Shown here in pieces: positions 43,848 through 53,162 of a stretch of DNA of 64,000 nucleotides (within the stretch, counting starts at the first letter, position 1; every line of letters begins with the position of its first letter). The stretch covers positions 11,339-75,338 of the forward strand of contig URMF01000010.1 of assembly GCA_900548855.1 (NCBI GenBank), in the 5' to 3' direction. The notes beneath the pieces are model-generated. The model was not told where the DNA came from, ran no database searches, and was given only the letters and a program-made list of their open reading frames with translations. Origin of the DNA: an uncultured Eubacteriales bacterium (GTDB lineage: Bacteria; Bacillota; Clostridia; Lachnospirales; Lachnospiraceae). The position numbers were made by a program, and so were the translations under genes.

Positions 43848-44658
43848 ACAAGGAAAATGGCTGGCAATGCCCTTTACCGTATGGTCAGTTATCTTTATTC
43901 TGATACCGCTTTTCATGATTTTCTACTACGGACTGGTAGATAAATCCGGTGCCTTTACCCTTGATAACATTACCGCTATCGCAGAACCAGAACATATGAA
44001 GGCATTATTACTGTCCATTCTGCTCTCCCTGATTGCCACTGTAATCTGTCTGTTTCTGGCATACCCACTTGCCATGATTTTGTCAAAGCTGGGAGTAAAC
44101 CAGAATAGTTTTATTGTACTGATTTTTATTCTGCCAATGTGGATGAATTTTTTACTACGAACTCTTGCCTGGCAGACACTGCTGGAAAAAACCGGAGTCA
44201 TCAACTCCATATTGTCCTATCTCCATCTGCCGGCGCTGAATATCATAAACACCCCTTATGCCATCATACTTGGCATGGTATATAATTTTCTGCCATTTAT
44301 GGTATTGCCTATTTACAACTCTCTGATTAAATTGGATTCGGATGTAATCAATGCGGCAAGAGACCTTGGCGCAAACAGTGTACAGACCTTTACCAAGGTT
44401 ATCTTTCCCTTAACCATTCCCGGTGTAATCAGCGGTATAACCATGGTATTTATTCCTGCCCTCACCACCTTTGTGATTTCAAACCTACTAGGTGGAAGCA
44501 AAATTCTGTTAATTGGAAATGTGATTGAGCAGGAATTTACCCAGGCAAGCAATTGGAATCTGGGAAGCGGGCTTTCCCTGGTTATGATGATTTTCATCAT
44601 TATCAGTATGGCTGCTTCTGCACTATTTGATAAAGACGGGGAGGGAAGCTTAGTCTGA
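43837..44658 (+). CDS. potB: Spermidine/putrescine ABC transporter permease PotB
   Basis: 273 residues from a TTG start at 43837 with GGAGG nine bases upstream, inside the end of potA. About six membrane segments and the EAA-like loop [25 protein letters not shown]. It forms the membrane channel together with the PotC half of the next protein. Its stop overlaps the next start (TGATG) at 44658. Confidence 0.92.
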   Translation: MKSKQGKWLAMPFTVWSVIFILIPLFMIFYYGLVDKSGAFTLDNITAIAEPEHMKALLLSILLSLIATVICLFLAYPLAMILSKLGVNQNSFIVLIFILPMWMNFLLRTLAWQTLLEKTGVINSILSYLHLPALNIINTPYAIILGMVYNFLPFMVLPIYNSLIKLDSDVINAARDLGANSVQTFTKVIFPLTIPGVISGITMVFIPALTTFVISNLLGGSKILLIGNVIEQEFTQASNWNLGSGLSLVMMIFIIISMAASALFDKDGEGSLV

Positions 44659-46520
44659 TGAAACGATTTTTGGAACGATTTTATATAATCATTATATTTA
44701 TTTTTCTCTATGCCCCGATTGTAACACTGATGATTCTGTCCTTTAATAACAGCAGAACCAGAGCAAAATGGGGTGGCTTTACCCTGGCCTGGTATTCCTC
44801 CTTATTTGAAAACCAGACTATTATGCAGGCACTTTACAACACGCTTTTTATTGCAATTGTGTCCTCTGTTGCAGCCACACTAATCGGAACGATTACCTGC
44901 ATTGCCTTAGGCAATATGAAGACCCGTTCCCGGAATATCCTGCTTGGAATCAACAACATTCCAATGCTGAATGCAGATATTGTAACCGGAATTTCCCTGA
45001 TGCTTCTATTCATCAGCTTCGGTCTCCGCTTTGGAATGCAGACGATACTACTGGCACATATTACCTTTAATATTCCCTATGTAATTCTAAATGTGATGCC
45101 AAAGTTCCGGCAGTTGAACCCCCATACCTATGAGGCAGCGTTGGACCTTGGTGCCTCACCAGTATATGCCTTTTTCAAGGTTATTTTTCCGGACATTTTA
45201 CCGGGTGTGCTATCAGGTTTTCTCATGGCATTTACCATGTCCTTAGATGACTTTATCATCACCCATTTTACAAAGGGCGCCGGTGTGGATACCCTTTCCA
45301 CTAAAATATACACAGAGGTTCGCAAGGGCATCAAGCCTGAAATGTATGCACTTTCCACCATTATTTTTGTTGCGGTGTTTGTGCTGCTTTTAATTGTGAA
45401 CCTGGCACCAGTATGGAAAGAAAAATGTGTCCATACCAGAAAAACCCTGCAGCCGGGGATGAAAAAATATATTTCCGCTGCCACTGCGTGCATTTTAATC
45501 ATCATCTCCATCTTTATTTATAACGGTAGTACTTCCCTGCAGGACAATGGACAGGTTATCGTCTACAACTGGGGAGAATATTTAGACCCGGATGTCATTG
45601 ATATATTTGAAGCGGAAACCGGTATTGAAGTCATATACGATGAATATGAGACAAATGAAACCATGTATCCAAAAATCGAGTCCGGTGCGACCCAGTATGA
45701 TGTAGTCTGCCCTTCCGATTACATGATTCAGAAAATGATTGAAAATGATTTACTGGCAGAAATTGATTTTAACAACGTGCCAAATGCGGTAAACATTGAT
45801 AAAAACTACTACCACCAGTCTAAAGAATTTGACCCGGAAAATAAATACAGCATTCCCTACTGCGTGGGTACCGTAGGTATTCTTTACAATAAAACCATGG
45901 TAGACGAAACGGTGGATTCCTGGGACATTTTATGGAATGAAAAGTATGCTGATAATATCCTGATGCAGGATTCCGTAAGAGACGCCTTCATGGTGGCATT
46001 AAAAAAGCTTGGCTATTCCATGAATTCTACCGATGAAAATGAACTAAAACAGTCCAGGGATGCTTTAATTGAACAAAAACCTTTCACTCAGGCTTATGTG
46101 GTGGACCAGGTAAGAGATAAAATGATTGGCAACGAAGCTGCCATCGGTGTCATTTACTCCGGAGAAGCTATCTATACACAGCGGGAAAATCCGGATTTGG
46201 AGTATGTGATTCCAAAGGAAGGAACCAATGTATGGATTGACTCCTGGTGCATTTTAAAAGATGCCCCAAACAAAGACAATGCAGAGAAATTCATCAATTT
46301 CCTCTGCCGTCCGGATATTGCCCTCATGAATTTTGAGTATATCACCTACTCCACTCCAAACACAGAGGCTCGCAAGCTCATTGAAGATGAGGAGATACGA
46401 AACAGTGAAATTGCATTTCCGGATTTGTCAAAATATAACAATCTGGAAACCTTCCAGTATCTTGGAGAGGACGCTGACCGGATATACAACGCATTTTGGA
46501 AAGAAGTAAAATCCAGATAA
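44658..46520 (+). CDS. PotC-PotD fusion: polyamine permease joined to its binding protein
   Basis: 620 residues. Residues 1-255 are the PotC permease with six membrane segments and EAA loop at 159-178 (EAALDLGASPVYAFFKVIFP). A linker and an extra membrane segment (271-289) lead to a PotD-type periplasmic binding protein (about 298-620: VIVYNWGEYLDPDVIDIFEAETGIEV and the VNIDKNYY region). The binding protein is thus tethered to its permease on the outer face instead of being a free lipoprotein. Fusions of this kind occur in other Firmicutes. It ends the potA-potB-potCD operon; the fold-back element starts right after the stop. Confidence 0.92.
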   Translation: MKRFLERFYIIIIFIFLYAPIVTLMILSFNNSRTRAKWGGFTLAWYSSLFENQTIMQALYNTLFIAIVSSVAATLIGTITCIALGNMKTRSRNILLGINNIPMLNADIVTGISLMLLFISFGLRFGMQTILLAHITFNIPYVILNVMPKFRQLNPHTYEAALDLGASPVYAFFKVIFPDILPGVLSGFLMAFTMSLDDFIITHFTKGAGVDTLSTKIYTEVRKGIKPEMYALSTIIFVAVFVLLLIVNLAPVWKEKCVHTRKTLQPGMKKYISAATACILIIISIFIYNGSTSLQDNGQVIVYNWGEYLDPDVIDIFEAETGIEVIYDEYETNETMYPKIESGATQYDVVCPSDYMIQKMIENDLLAEIDFNNVPNAVNIDKNYYHQSKEFDPENKYSIPYCVGTVGILYNKTMVDETVDSWDILWNEKYADNILMQDSVRDAFMVALKKLGYSMNSTDENELKQSRDALIEQKPFTQAYVVDQVRDKMIGNEAAIGVIYSGEAIYTQRENPDLEYVIPKEGTNVWIDSWCILKDAPNKDNAEKFINFLCRPDIALMNFEYITYSTPNTEARKLIEDEEIRNSEIAFPDLSKYNNLETFQYLGEDADRIYNAFWKEVKSR

Positions 46521-46521
46521 C

Positions 46522-47010
46522 ACATAATTTTTACTATCGGAAGCTGTAAATGTATATATGCCTTTTGCGTATGATACAGTGTATCAATCAGCCATATATA
46601 ACAGGGACGATTTTGGCAATCAACTAGATTCCTTAGAAAGCTGCTGTTTTTACAGACATTTGCCATGTGCGTCCGAAGTGATTGTCTGAGTGCCACGCAG
46701 TGGTTCTCGTTGGTTGCAGACACGCGTTTGCTCCGCTTCAAACGCAGGGGACACTAGGAACCTAAAGGACAGGTTCCAAGTGCCCGCGTTCTCAGAGGGT
46801 CTGCACACCAATCGAGAAACTACTTGCCGTGGCACGAGTTTTCACATAGGACGCACAATAAAGGCAAATGTCTAAAAACATCCAGCTTTCAATGAATCGT
46901 GAAGTTGTGCAAAAATCGTCACGTTTATACATAGCTGATGCTATACAAAAAAGCAGTGAAAGGCATGAAAATGTTAAAAGGTTTCCGATAATGAGAATTA
47001 TGTACTTTTT
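46522..47010. repeat. Large imperfect fold-back element, about 490 bp
   Basis: The gene-free stretch between potCD and queC is almost entirely one imperfect inverted repeat centred near 46767. Matching blocks include ACATAATT plus TATCGGAA at the outer ends, ATGCCTTT, ATCAGC..TAT.TA plus GACGATTTT, AAAGCTG..TGTTTTT plus AGACATTTGCC, and GTGCGTCC. The apex has GGAACCT (46757-46763) against AGGTTCC (46771-46777). No target duplication or clear terminus, no open reading frame of note. It may be a decayed element or a structured RNA, and it could end transcription from both sides. Confidence 0.8.
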
Positions 47011-47063
47011 CAAGAAAGTCAGCACCGGACAGGGTCGGACGGTTGTAGCGGAGGTCTATGCCT

Positions 47064-47735
47064 TTATTTGTACTTTTTTAAAAATTCCTCATATCCCTTT
47101 CGTCTCAGCTTACAACTTGGACAACTGCCACAACCATCTCCCTTAACGCCGTTATAGCACGTCAGGGTTTTGTTGCGCACAAGCTCTAATCCACCTAAAT
47201 CATCTGCCAGCTTCCAGGTGTCTGCCTTGTCAATCCACATCAGAGGCGTTTCAATGCAAAATGTATATTCCATGGCAAGATTTAAGGTTGTATTAAGGGA
47301 TTTTATAAAGACATCCCGGCAGTCCGGATATCCCGAAAAATCACTTTGGGACACTCCCGTTATCAAGTCCGTTATTCCCCTCTGCTTTGCAAAAACGGCA
47401 GCAAAGGTAAGAAAAAGCATATTTCTCCCATCCACTACACTGTTAGGAGTTCCCTCCTCCGGGGCATTCTCGTCTACCACAATATCCTCCCGGGTCAGCG
47501 AATTTGGCGCTAACTGGTTTAAAAGCCCCATGTCCATGACATGCCATTCCACACCTAACTCTTCCGTAATCTCCCTTGCACATTCAAGCTCTGCCTTATG
47601 CTTTTGTCCATAGTCAAAAGATACCGCAACCACTTTCCTGTAATGTTTTAATGCCCAGAGCAGACAGGTCGTACTGTCCTGCCCACCACTAAAAATGACG
47701 ACTGCCGCATCCTTATTCCGCGTATTCCTATTCAT
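47064..47735 (-). CDS. queC: 7-cyano-7-deazaguanine synthase QueC
   Basis: 223 residues. The PP-loop is [17 protein letters not shown] near residues 13-29, and the zinc-binding cysteines are at the C-terminus ([26 protein letters not shown]). It turns carboxy-deazaguanine into preQ0, last step before preQ1. Last gene of the queD-queE-folE-queC operon. Confidence 0.95.
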   Translation of the reverse strand: MNRNTRNKDAAVVIFSGGQDSTTCLLWALKHYRKVVAVSFDYGQKHKAELECAREITEELGVEWHVMDMGLLNQLAPNSLTREDIVVDENAPEEGTPNSVVDGRNMLFLTFAAVFAKQRGITDLITGVSQSDFSGYPDCRDVFIKSLNTTLNLAMEYTFCIETPLMWIDKADTWKLADDLGGLELVRNKTLTCYNGVKGDGCGSCPSCKLRRKGYEEFLKKYK

Positions 47736-47773
47736 AACCTGCTCTCCTTTTCCTATTTATTATATTTTCATTT

Positions 47774-48352
47774 CTATTTTATCATCATCAGCAGCTTATT
47801 CTGCAGCTCCGGCTCCTTCTCAAATCTCCCCCGGAAAGTAGTTGTCACGGTCTTCGCTGATGGCTTCCGGATTCCCCGGGCTGTCATACAGCTATGATTC
47901 CCCTCGATATAAACCGCCACATCAGAGGCTCCTGTAGCTTTGCTGATGACCTCCGCTATATCCGTTCCAATCCGTTCCTGCAGCTGCAGCCGTTTTGCCA
48001 CCATATCTGCAATCCTGGCAATCTTGCTCAGTCCAATCACCTTTCCATTGGGAATATACGCCACCGTTACCTTCATGTCATACATCAGTGCAAGATGGTG
48101 CTCACAATAGCTGAACACCTCGATATCTTTTACCACCACCATATCTTCCCCGCTGCCCTCTGGTATCTCAAAGCTCTTAGAATACATTTCCGCAATCTCA
48201 TCATTGGTATAATTCATTCCCTCAAACACTTCCGCATACATTCTCGCCACGCGGTCTGGTGTATCCTTCAAGCCTCCCCTATCCGGATCATCCCCGAGTG
48301 CAGTCAGAATCCCTCTGATATGCTCCTTTATTGCTTTCTCATCTATCGCCAT
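47774..48352 (-). CDS. folE: GTP cyclohydrolase I FolE
   Basis: 192 residues from ATG 48352; the upstream ATG at 48364 is followed by GGAGG, which serves 48352. Zinc and active-site motifs are present: [25 protein letters not shown]. It makes dihydroneopterin triphosphate, precursor of both folate and queuosine, and sits in the queuosine operon for that purpose. Confidence 0.94.
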   Translation of the reverse strand: MAIDEKAIKEHIRGILTALGDDPDRGGLKDTPDRVARMYAEVFEGMNYTNDEIAEMYSKSFEIPEGSGEDMVVVKDIEVFSYCEHHLALMYDMKVTVAYIPNGKVIGLSKIARIADMVAKRLQLQERIGTDIAEVISKATGASDVAVYIEGNHSCMTARGIRKPSAKTVTTTFRGRFEKEPELQNKLLMMIK

Positions 48353-48409
48353 ATTATCCTCCAATCTGCTGTCATGCCAGCCGCCTTATTTCATCAGGCC
48401 CTGCAAATT

Positions 48410-49105
48410 CTATACGCCCCGCTTATCCGGGCTCCAGATAAATTTGTGAAGCTGTAACTGGATATTCACATCATTCATCTTCTCTTCTATCAAAAAATCA
48501 ACCATTTCTGCCGGCTCTATCCTGCCAAAGCAGGGGCTTAAATAAATGCCGCATCCTTTCTCCACCAGATGATAAGTTTCAATAATTTGTTTTGCTTTTA
48601 ATAAATCCTCCCGGCTTCCAACTACAAATTTTACTGTATCAGAAGCCCTTACCTTCCGGTAATTTTCCAAATACATCCGGTCTTCCATACCACTGACAGC
48701 CGTTTTATAATCCAGTGTAAATGACACATTGTCCCATGACGCTTCGTCAGCTTCCTTAAAAAAAGCACTTATATCCACACTTCCATTGGTCTCAATCTCA
48801 ATCCGAAGACCTTCATCCCGCCGGAGCAGTGTCAAAAGCTCTTTTATGCCGTTTTGCAGCAACGGCTCCCCTCCGGTCAAGGTTACATTTTGCACACCGC
48901 TTTCTTTTATCTTCTCGTAGATTTCCTCTTTTGTGCAGAGCTCATAGGAAACATCTGGCGCATTCGCCCATTTCGTATCACAGTATTCACAATTCAAGTT
49001 ACAGCCGGCAAAACGGATAAACACTGCCAGTTGTCCGACGCGCCTGCCCTCTCCATTAATACTGGTAAAACGCTCCACAACACGGAATTGATTCCCATCC
49101 TTCAT
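48410..49105 (-). CDS. queE: 7-carboxy-7-deazaguanine synthase QueE
   Basis: 231 residues. Radical SAM enzyme with the CNLNCEYCDT cluster motif (CxxxCxxC) near residue 35 and the TGGEPLLQ segment. It converts carboxy-tetrahydropterin into carboxy-deazaguanine. It overlaps queD by 4 bp. Confidence 0.95.
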   Translation of the reverse strand: MKDGNQFRVVERFTSINGEGRRVGQLAVFIRFAGCNLNCEYCDTKWANAPDVSYELCTKEEIYEKIKESGVQNVTLTGGEPLLQNGIKELLTLLRRDEGLRIEIETNGSVDISAFFKEADEASWDNVSFTLDYKTAVSGMEDRMYLENYRKVRASDTVKFVVGSREDLLKAKQIIETYHLVEKGCGIYLSPCFGRIEPAEMVDFLIEEKMNDVNIQLQLHKFIWSPDKRGV

Positions 49106-49521
49106 CTGCTATACCCCGCACAGTTATTTGGCGTTTCATATACCTTAACTAATACTACCTGATACTCCCTTTCCTCCATCCTGTTGAAGAAATATTCTGC
49201 CAGATTTTCTGCTGTAGGACGGAAAGGAAGCTCCACCATACGGAAATTTTCTTCAGCCAAGGCTTCCTTCGTCTTTTCCTTAAGACTTCCCTCCTCTATT
49301 ATCAGACTGTGGTCAAGCCCATCTGCCAGTTGGTTTAATTCCTCTTTCAGAGTCTTAAAATCCACCACCATTCCGCAAATCTGCCCTTCCTGTTCTACCT
49401 CCTCTGACGCCACGGTTACCTCAACGGTCCAGCGATGGCCATGGATATTGCTGCATTTTCCCACATATCCTTTTAAGAAATGTGCGCTGTCAAAGCTGGC
49501 ACTGGTCTGTAATGTATACAT
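49102..49521 (-). CDS. queD: 6-carboxytetrahydropterin synthase QueD
   Basis: 139 residues. The zinc-binding histidines are visible (FDSAHFLKGY and NIHGHRWTVEVT), and a catalytic Cys lies between them. It makes 6-carboxytetrahydropterin from dihydroneopterin triphosphate. First gene of the queuosine operon, 160 bp below thrC and behind the putative preQ1 riboswitch. Confidence 0.93.
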   Translation of the reverse strand: MYTLQTSASFDSAHFLKGYVGKCSNIHGHRWTVEVTVASEEVEQEGQICGMVVDFKTLKEELNQLADGLDHSLIIEEGSLKEKTKEALAEENFRMVELPFRPTAENLAEYFFNRMEEREYQVVLVKVYETPNNCAGYSR

Positions 49522-49573
49522 AATTTTCTCATCTCCTTCTTATTAATTATAACTGTTCTATACAAAGTCAAAA

Positions 49574-49608
49574 ACACCTGTATACAGACTAAGTCTGAAT
49601 ACAGGTGT
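49574..49608 (-). terminator. Terminator in the queD leader
   Basis: ACACCTGTAT..CAGACT pairs with AGTCTG..ATACAGGTGT (one T-T mismatch) and runs into TTTTTG on the minus strand. It lies between the putative preQ1 aptamer and queD, as expected for the expression platform. It also lies beyond thrC and could simply end thrC. Confidence 0.8.
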
Positions 49609-49636
49609 CACAATTCCAATAATCCTGTTCTGTTCA

Positions 49637-49680
49637 GCCCTAGTTTTATTTTAAGACAGGATGGTACCAATGAACTGTCT
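49637..49680 (-). promoter_or_regulatory. Putative preQ1-I riboswitch aptamer
   Basis: Minus strand: stem AGACAG (49680-49675) with CTGTCT (49659-49654), loop TTCATTGGTACCATC, then an A-rich tail TAAAATAAAACTAGGG. The UUC at the loop start, ACC near its end and the A-rich ACUAG tail match the small preQ1-I pattern. The position before queDE-folE-queC and a terminator is decisive. The core is degenerate, so moderate confidence. Confidence 0.6.
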
Positions 49681-49699
49681 GTTTTTCATTTTATAAATC

Positions 49700-51187
49700 C
49701 TACAAATCTAAAATTCTGCGGACGATAGCTTCCATCTCGCTTTTATCACAAACTGTGTCATGCAGTACGGCTGCACTTCTGATGTCCTCAATTGCCTGTG
49801 GAATCTTCACCCCTGACAGCTTGTAAAGCTCATCCACCAGTTCAAAATCAGACTGGGAAGCATATGTTTCATCAATCGCCTCCATGACGCTTCTTGTAAA
49901 TTTGTACGGACTTGCAGTTGATGCAATTACCGTAGGCGTCTTGTCGCCAGTGGCTGCCTGATATTTACCATACACCGTGGCTGCCACTGCAGTATGGGTA
50001 TCCATAATATAATGCTCGGATTCATATATCTTCTTAATGGTTTCTGCTGTCTCCTTTTCGTTTGCATAGTTTCCGTAAAACTCCGACAACCTGTCTTTCA
50101 TTTCCTCTGTAATCTCGTATCTTCCATCCGATGTCAAAGCTTTCATTAATTCACTGTTTTTGGAGGAATCATCTCCCGCAATGCGGTAAATCAATCTCTC
50201 TAAATTGCTTGAAATCAAGATATCCATAGATGGAGAGGTGGTCAAAATAAATTCCCTGTTCTTATCGTATACCCCGGTCTCAAAGAAATCATATAATACC
50301 TTGTTATCATTGGATGCACAAATAAACTTTGCAATCGGAAGTCCCATCTCCTTTGCATAGTAGGCTGCTAAAATATTACCGAAATTACCAGTCGGAACCA
50401 CCACATTAATCTTATCACCGGCTTTAATCTCTCCGCTGGCTATCATACGGGTGTACGCATATACATAATAAACCATCTGGGGAACCAGACGTCCAATGTT
50501 AATAGAGTTTGCAGAGGAAAACTGATAGCCCTTGTCATCCATAACCCGTGCAAGCTCTTTATCATTAAACATATTTTTAACACCGGTCTGGGCATCATCA
50601 AAATTGCCGATAATACCAACCACTGATGTATTATCTCCCCGCTGTGTCACCATCTGTTTTTCCTGAATCGGACTGACGCCGTTTTTCGGATAAAATACAA
50701 TAATCTTAGTTCCCGGAACATCCGCAAAACCGGCAAGTGCAGCTTTTCCTGTATCTCCGGAGGTGGCTGTTAAAATAACAATATCATTTTTTATATGGTT
50801 CTTCTTTGCAGAGGTTACGAGAAGATAAGGCAGAATCGAAAGCGCCATATCCTTAAATGCAATTGTGGAACCATGGAATAACTCCAGATAATGTGCCCCA
50901 GCCTTTTTAACAAGGGGTGCAATCGTCTCTGTGTCGAACTTCTTATCATAGGCACTGTTAATACAGTACTTTAATTCTTCTTCCGTAAAGTCAGTCAGCA
51001 TACGGCTCATAACCTCATATGCTACCTCCTGGTAATTCATTTTTGCCAAATCATTTAAATCCACATCCAGTGCCGGAATATGGTCTGGCACAAATAATCC
51101 ACCATTTTCTGCCAATCCCTTTAAAATCGCCTGGGATGCCGTTGCTGTTTCATTACTATTACGTGTACTCTTGTAGGTGACTGCCAT
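49700..51187 (-). CDS. thrC: Threonine synthase
   Basis: 495 residues, the long fungal/bacterial-type class. PLP enzyme that turns O-phosphohomoserine into threonine. The PLP lysine is in LFHGSTIAFKDMALS (about residue 114). N-terminal YKSTRNSN and the ATSGDTGKAALAGF loop are intact. It stands alone with no other threonine genes near. Confidence 0.95.
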   Translation of the reverse strand: MAVTYKSTRNSNETATASQAILKGLAENGGLFVPDHIPALDVDLNDLAKMNYQEVAYEVMSRMLTDFTEEELKYCINSAYDKKFDTETIAPLVKKAGAHYLELFHGSTIAFKDMALSILPYLLVTSAKKNHIKNDIVILTATSGDTGKAALAGFADVPGTKIIVFYPKNGVSPIQEKQMVTQRGDNTSVVGIIGNFDDAQTGVKNMFNDKELARVMDDKGYQFSSANSINIGRLVPQMVYYVYAYTRMIASGEIKAGDKINVVVPTGNFGNILAAYYAKEMGLPIAKFICASNDNKVLYDFFETGVYDKNREFILTTSPSMDILISSNLERLIYRIAGDDSSKNSELMKALTSDGRYEITEEMKDRLSEFYGNYANEKETAETIKKIYESEHYIMDTHTAVAATVYGKYQAATGDKTPTVIASTASPYKFTRSVMEAIDETYASQSDFELVDELYKLSGVKIPQAIEDIRSAAVLHDTVCDKSEMEAIVRRILDL

Positions 51188-51306
51188 TCTTTTGTCCTCT
51201 TTTCTTAAAATGTTTCTATATAATAAGCAGAAATCTGCTTCTTGCCATATGATTTACATTATATCTTTACCACAGATAGTAAATTAACGCAAGTATTTCC
51301 CGCCAT

Positions 51307-52173
51307 CTACTCTGCCAGAAATACCTCCATGGTCCGCCTTCCCCATCGCAGTGCTTCCTTATGGGTATAGAAAAACATATCAATACGTTTTCCCTTAATG
51401 GCTCCTCCCCTGTCTTCCGCTACATATATCTGTCCATTGATAACCACTCTTGTTCCAAAGGGAATCACACTGGTGTCCACTGCAATGGTACGGTTTGTAG
51501 TGGGAACTGTTCCACTGGCTGTACGATTACCGCCAGAATACACACCACAGCAGATACGGCAGGTACAGTACGCCGTAATCACATATTTCCCAAGGCTCTT
51601 GCCATGGCTGGTTGCGTATACAGGATCTCCTTTTCTGCCACCTTTTGAGGCTGTAGAACCGGAACCGGTATCACCGCCATCTCCTGTGGTGATGCCCTCT
51701 TCCTTATTTCTTATGCTCTCTGCAAGCGCACGTATTTTTGCCTGTCTTGCATTTTCCGCCGCTTCTGCCGCCAGCTGTGCCTGCCTCTCTGCCTCCTCCT
51801 GCTCTGCCTTCGCCTGTTCATAAGCAAGCTTATCCGCAGTCCTCTGGCTCATAGCAGTCAAATTATTAATGGCACGAATCTCTTCCATTCTCTCCGATTC
51901 ATAACGCTGATCCAGCACATCCATCTTTGCCAGCATCATGCTATCCATATAACCATATTTCATGGTGTCATAATCTACCTTCTGAACCTTACTCATGACT
52001 GGCCCCAAATACTGCAAATTCTCAGCAGACACAGAGACACTGCCCAATTTACCCGGAAGCTCACCAGAGGTCACGACTACCCTGTAACCAAACACTATAA
52101 TCGCACCTGTAAAAAGAAGTAGTATTAAAACACCTATAATTGTTGAAATACGAGTCTTTTTCTTCATCCCCAA
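51307..52173 (-). CDS. Secreted 3D-domain protein
   Basis: 288 residues. An N-terminal membrane anchor (about 8-32) precedes a long charged coiled-coil (about 85-160, rich in Ala/Glu/Gln), a Gly/Ser linker, and a C-terminal 3D domain (about 190-288) with the three conserved Asp: AVDTSVIPFGT, AEDRGGAIKG and KRIDMFF. 3D domains occur in cell-wall lytic enzymes such as resuscitation-type MltA-like transglycosylases. It likely acts on peptidoglycan. The in-frame second Met at position 3 could also be the start. Confidence 0.85.
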   Translation of the reverse strand: MGMKKKTRISTIIGVLILLLFTGAIIVFGYRVVVTSGELPGKLGSVSVSAENLQYLGPVMSKVQKVDYDTMKYGYMDSMMLAKMDVLDQRYESERMEEIRAINNLTAMSQRTADKLAYEQAKAEQEEAERQAQLAAEAAENARQAKIRALAESIRNKEEGITTGDGGDTGSGSTASKGGRKGDPVYATSHGKSLGKYVITAYCTCRICCGVYSGGNRTASGTVPTTNRTIAVDTSVIPFGTRVVINGQIYVAEDRGGAIKGKRIDMFFYTHKEALRWGRRTMEVFLAE

Positions 52174-52340
52174 ATCGCCTTCTCTAACTAATTCATATAG
52201 ACATATGTATTTTTTATTATAAATTTTCCTATCTTAAAGGTCAAGCTTTTTATAATGCTCATCCATAACAATCTATTTGCAATTTTCCCCGCTTCCGTTT
52301 AATATAATAACATAATCATATATCAATAAAAGGAGAAGCC

Positions 52341-53162
52341 ATGGGGCAGTTACCAGGTGTTACAAAATCAACCAGAAAAGACGGAACCATTTATTACCGT
52401 TCTTCTATTACAATTAAAACAAAACACATCAGCTTAGGAAGCTTTTCCACCGAGGAAGCCGCCGGAAAAGCCTATCGTGAGGCGGTTGCTATCCTGCGGG
52501 AAAACAGCTGCCAACTAGAAGACTATTCCCATGACTTTGCCCTGGAATTCACAAAATTTGTAATTTTGTTAAATTACCGCAATAGCGGTATATACTTTAA
52601 AACACCGATTTATCTTCAGCGCGGATTCTTCTATTATTACCTTTCACCGGAACGCTATCTGATTTTTGACCGGGAGGATTTATTCTTCTATGCAAACCAT
52701 AAGCTTCAAATCCGGGGGGGATATTACTTTATCTGTGATTATGGCAGCCAGTACAGCATTCTTTCCCGGTATGGAATTAAGAGTTATGCCAAAAAGGGAA
52801 CGGACTATATTTTTGTCAATCAGAATGAATATGACTTCCGCTATGAAAATCTAAAGGTAATCAACGAATATATGGGAGTAACACAAAAACACCAGGATAA
52901 TCAGGTGTTTTACGAATGTGTCATACACATCAGAGGAAATGTTCTTGTGGGGCGTTATCCGGACAAAGTCTCTGCCGCAATTGCCTACAACAAGGCTGTA
53001 GATATCCTTTCCACCCAGGGAATACAGAAAAAATATATAAAAAATTATATTAATTCATACTCGGCAGAGGAATACCATAATGCCTATCAGAAAATTAAAA
53101 TTTCCAAAAAGTTGACGGATTATGGCTCCCGTGCTAAAATCAAATCCGACTCAGACAAATAA
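52341..53162 (+). CDS. Double AP2-domain protein with degenerate HNH-like centre
   Basis: 273 residues. Two AP2/ERF-like DNA-binding units: about 5-52 (GVTKSTRKDGTIYYRSSI..SLGSFSTEEAAGKAYREA) and about 178-224 (GVTQKHQDNQVFYECVIH..LVGRYPDKVSAAIAYNKA). Between them, 136-174 (ending NEYDFRYENLKVI) recalls the HNH part of HNH-AP2 homing endonucleases, but the catalytic His is absent. It is therefore probably a DNA-binding protein derived from a homing enzyme. Its 3' end contains the rnpB promoter and the rnpB 5' strand of helix P1. Function unknown. Confidence 0.7.
   Translation: MGQLPGVTKSTRKDGTIYYRSSITIKTKHISLGSFSTEEAAGKAYREAVAILRENSCQLEDYSHDFALEFTKFVILLNYRNSGIYFKTPIYLQRGFFYYYLSPERYLIFDREDLFFYANHKLQIRGGYYFICDYGSQYSILSRYGIKSYAKKGTDYIFVNQNEYDFRYENLKVINEYMGVTQKHQDNQVFYECVIHIRGNVLVGRYPDKVSAAIAYNKAVDILSTQGIQKKYIKNYINSYSAEEYHNAYQKIKISKKLTDYGSRAKIKSDSDK
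53112..53140 (+). promoter_or_regulatory. rnpB promoter inside the AP2 gene
   Basis: TTGACG (53112-53117), 17-bp spacer, TAAAAT (53135-53140). The start site predicted 7 bp downstream (53147) coincides with the 5' end of RNase P helix P1 (GACTCAG at 53148-53154). It lies wholly in the last codons of the AP2-domain gene. Confidence 0.8.

Noticed and set aside
46650..47146. Several short frames on both strands
   Set aside because: They lie in the fold-back element, have no Shine-Dalgarno or family resemblance, and mirror each other because of the inverted repeat.
49637..49680. T-box element because of a TGGTACC string
   Set aside because: No specifier stem or AGGGTGGNACCGCG context is present, and the downstream genes make queuosine; the preQ1 aptamer reading fits better.
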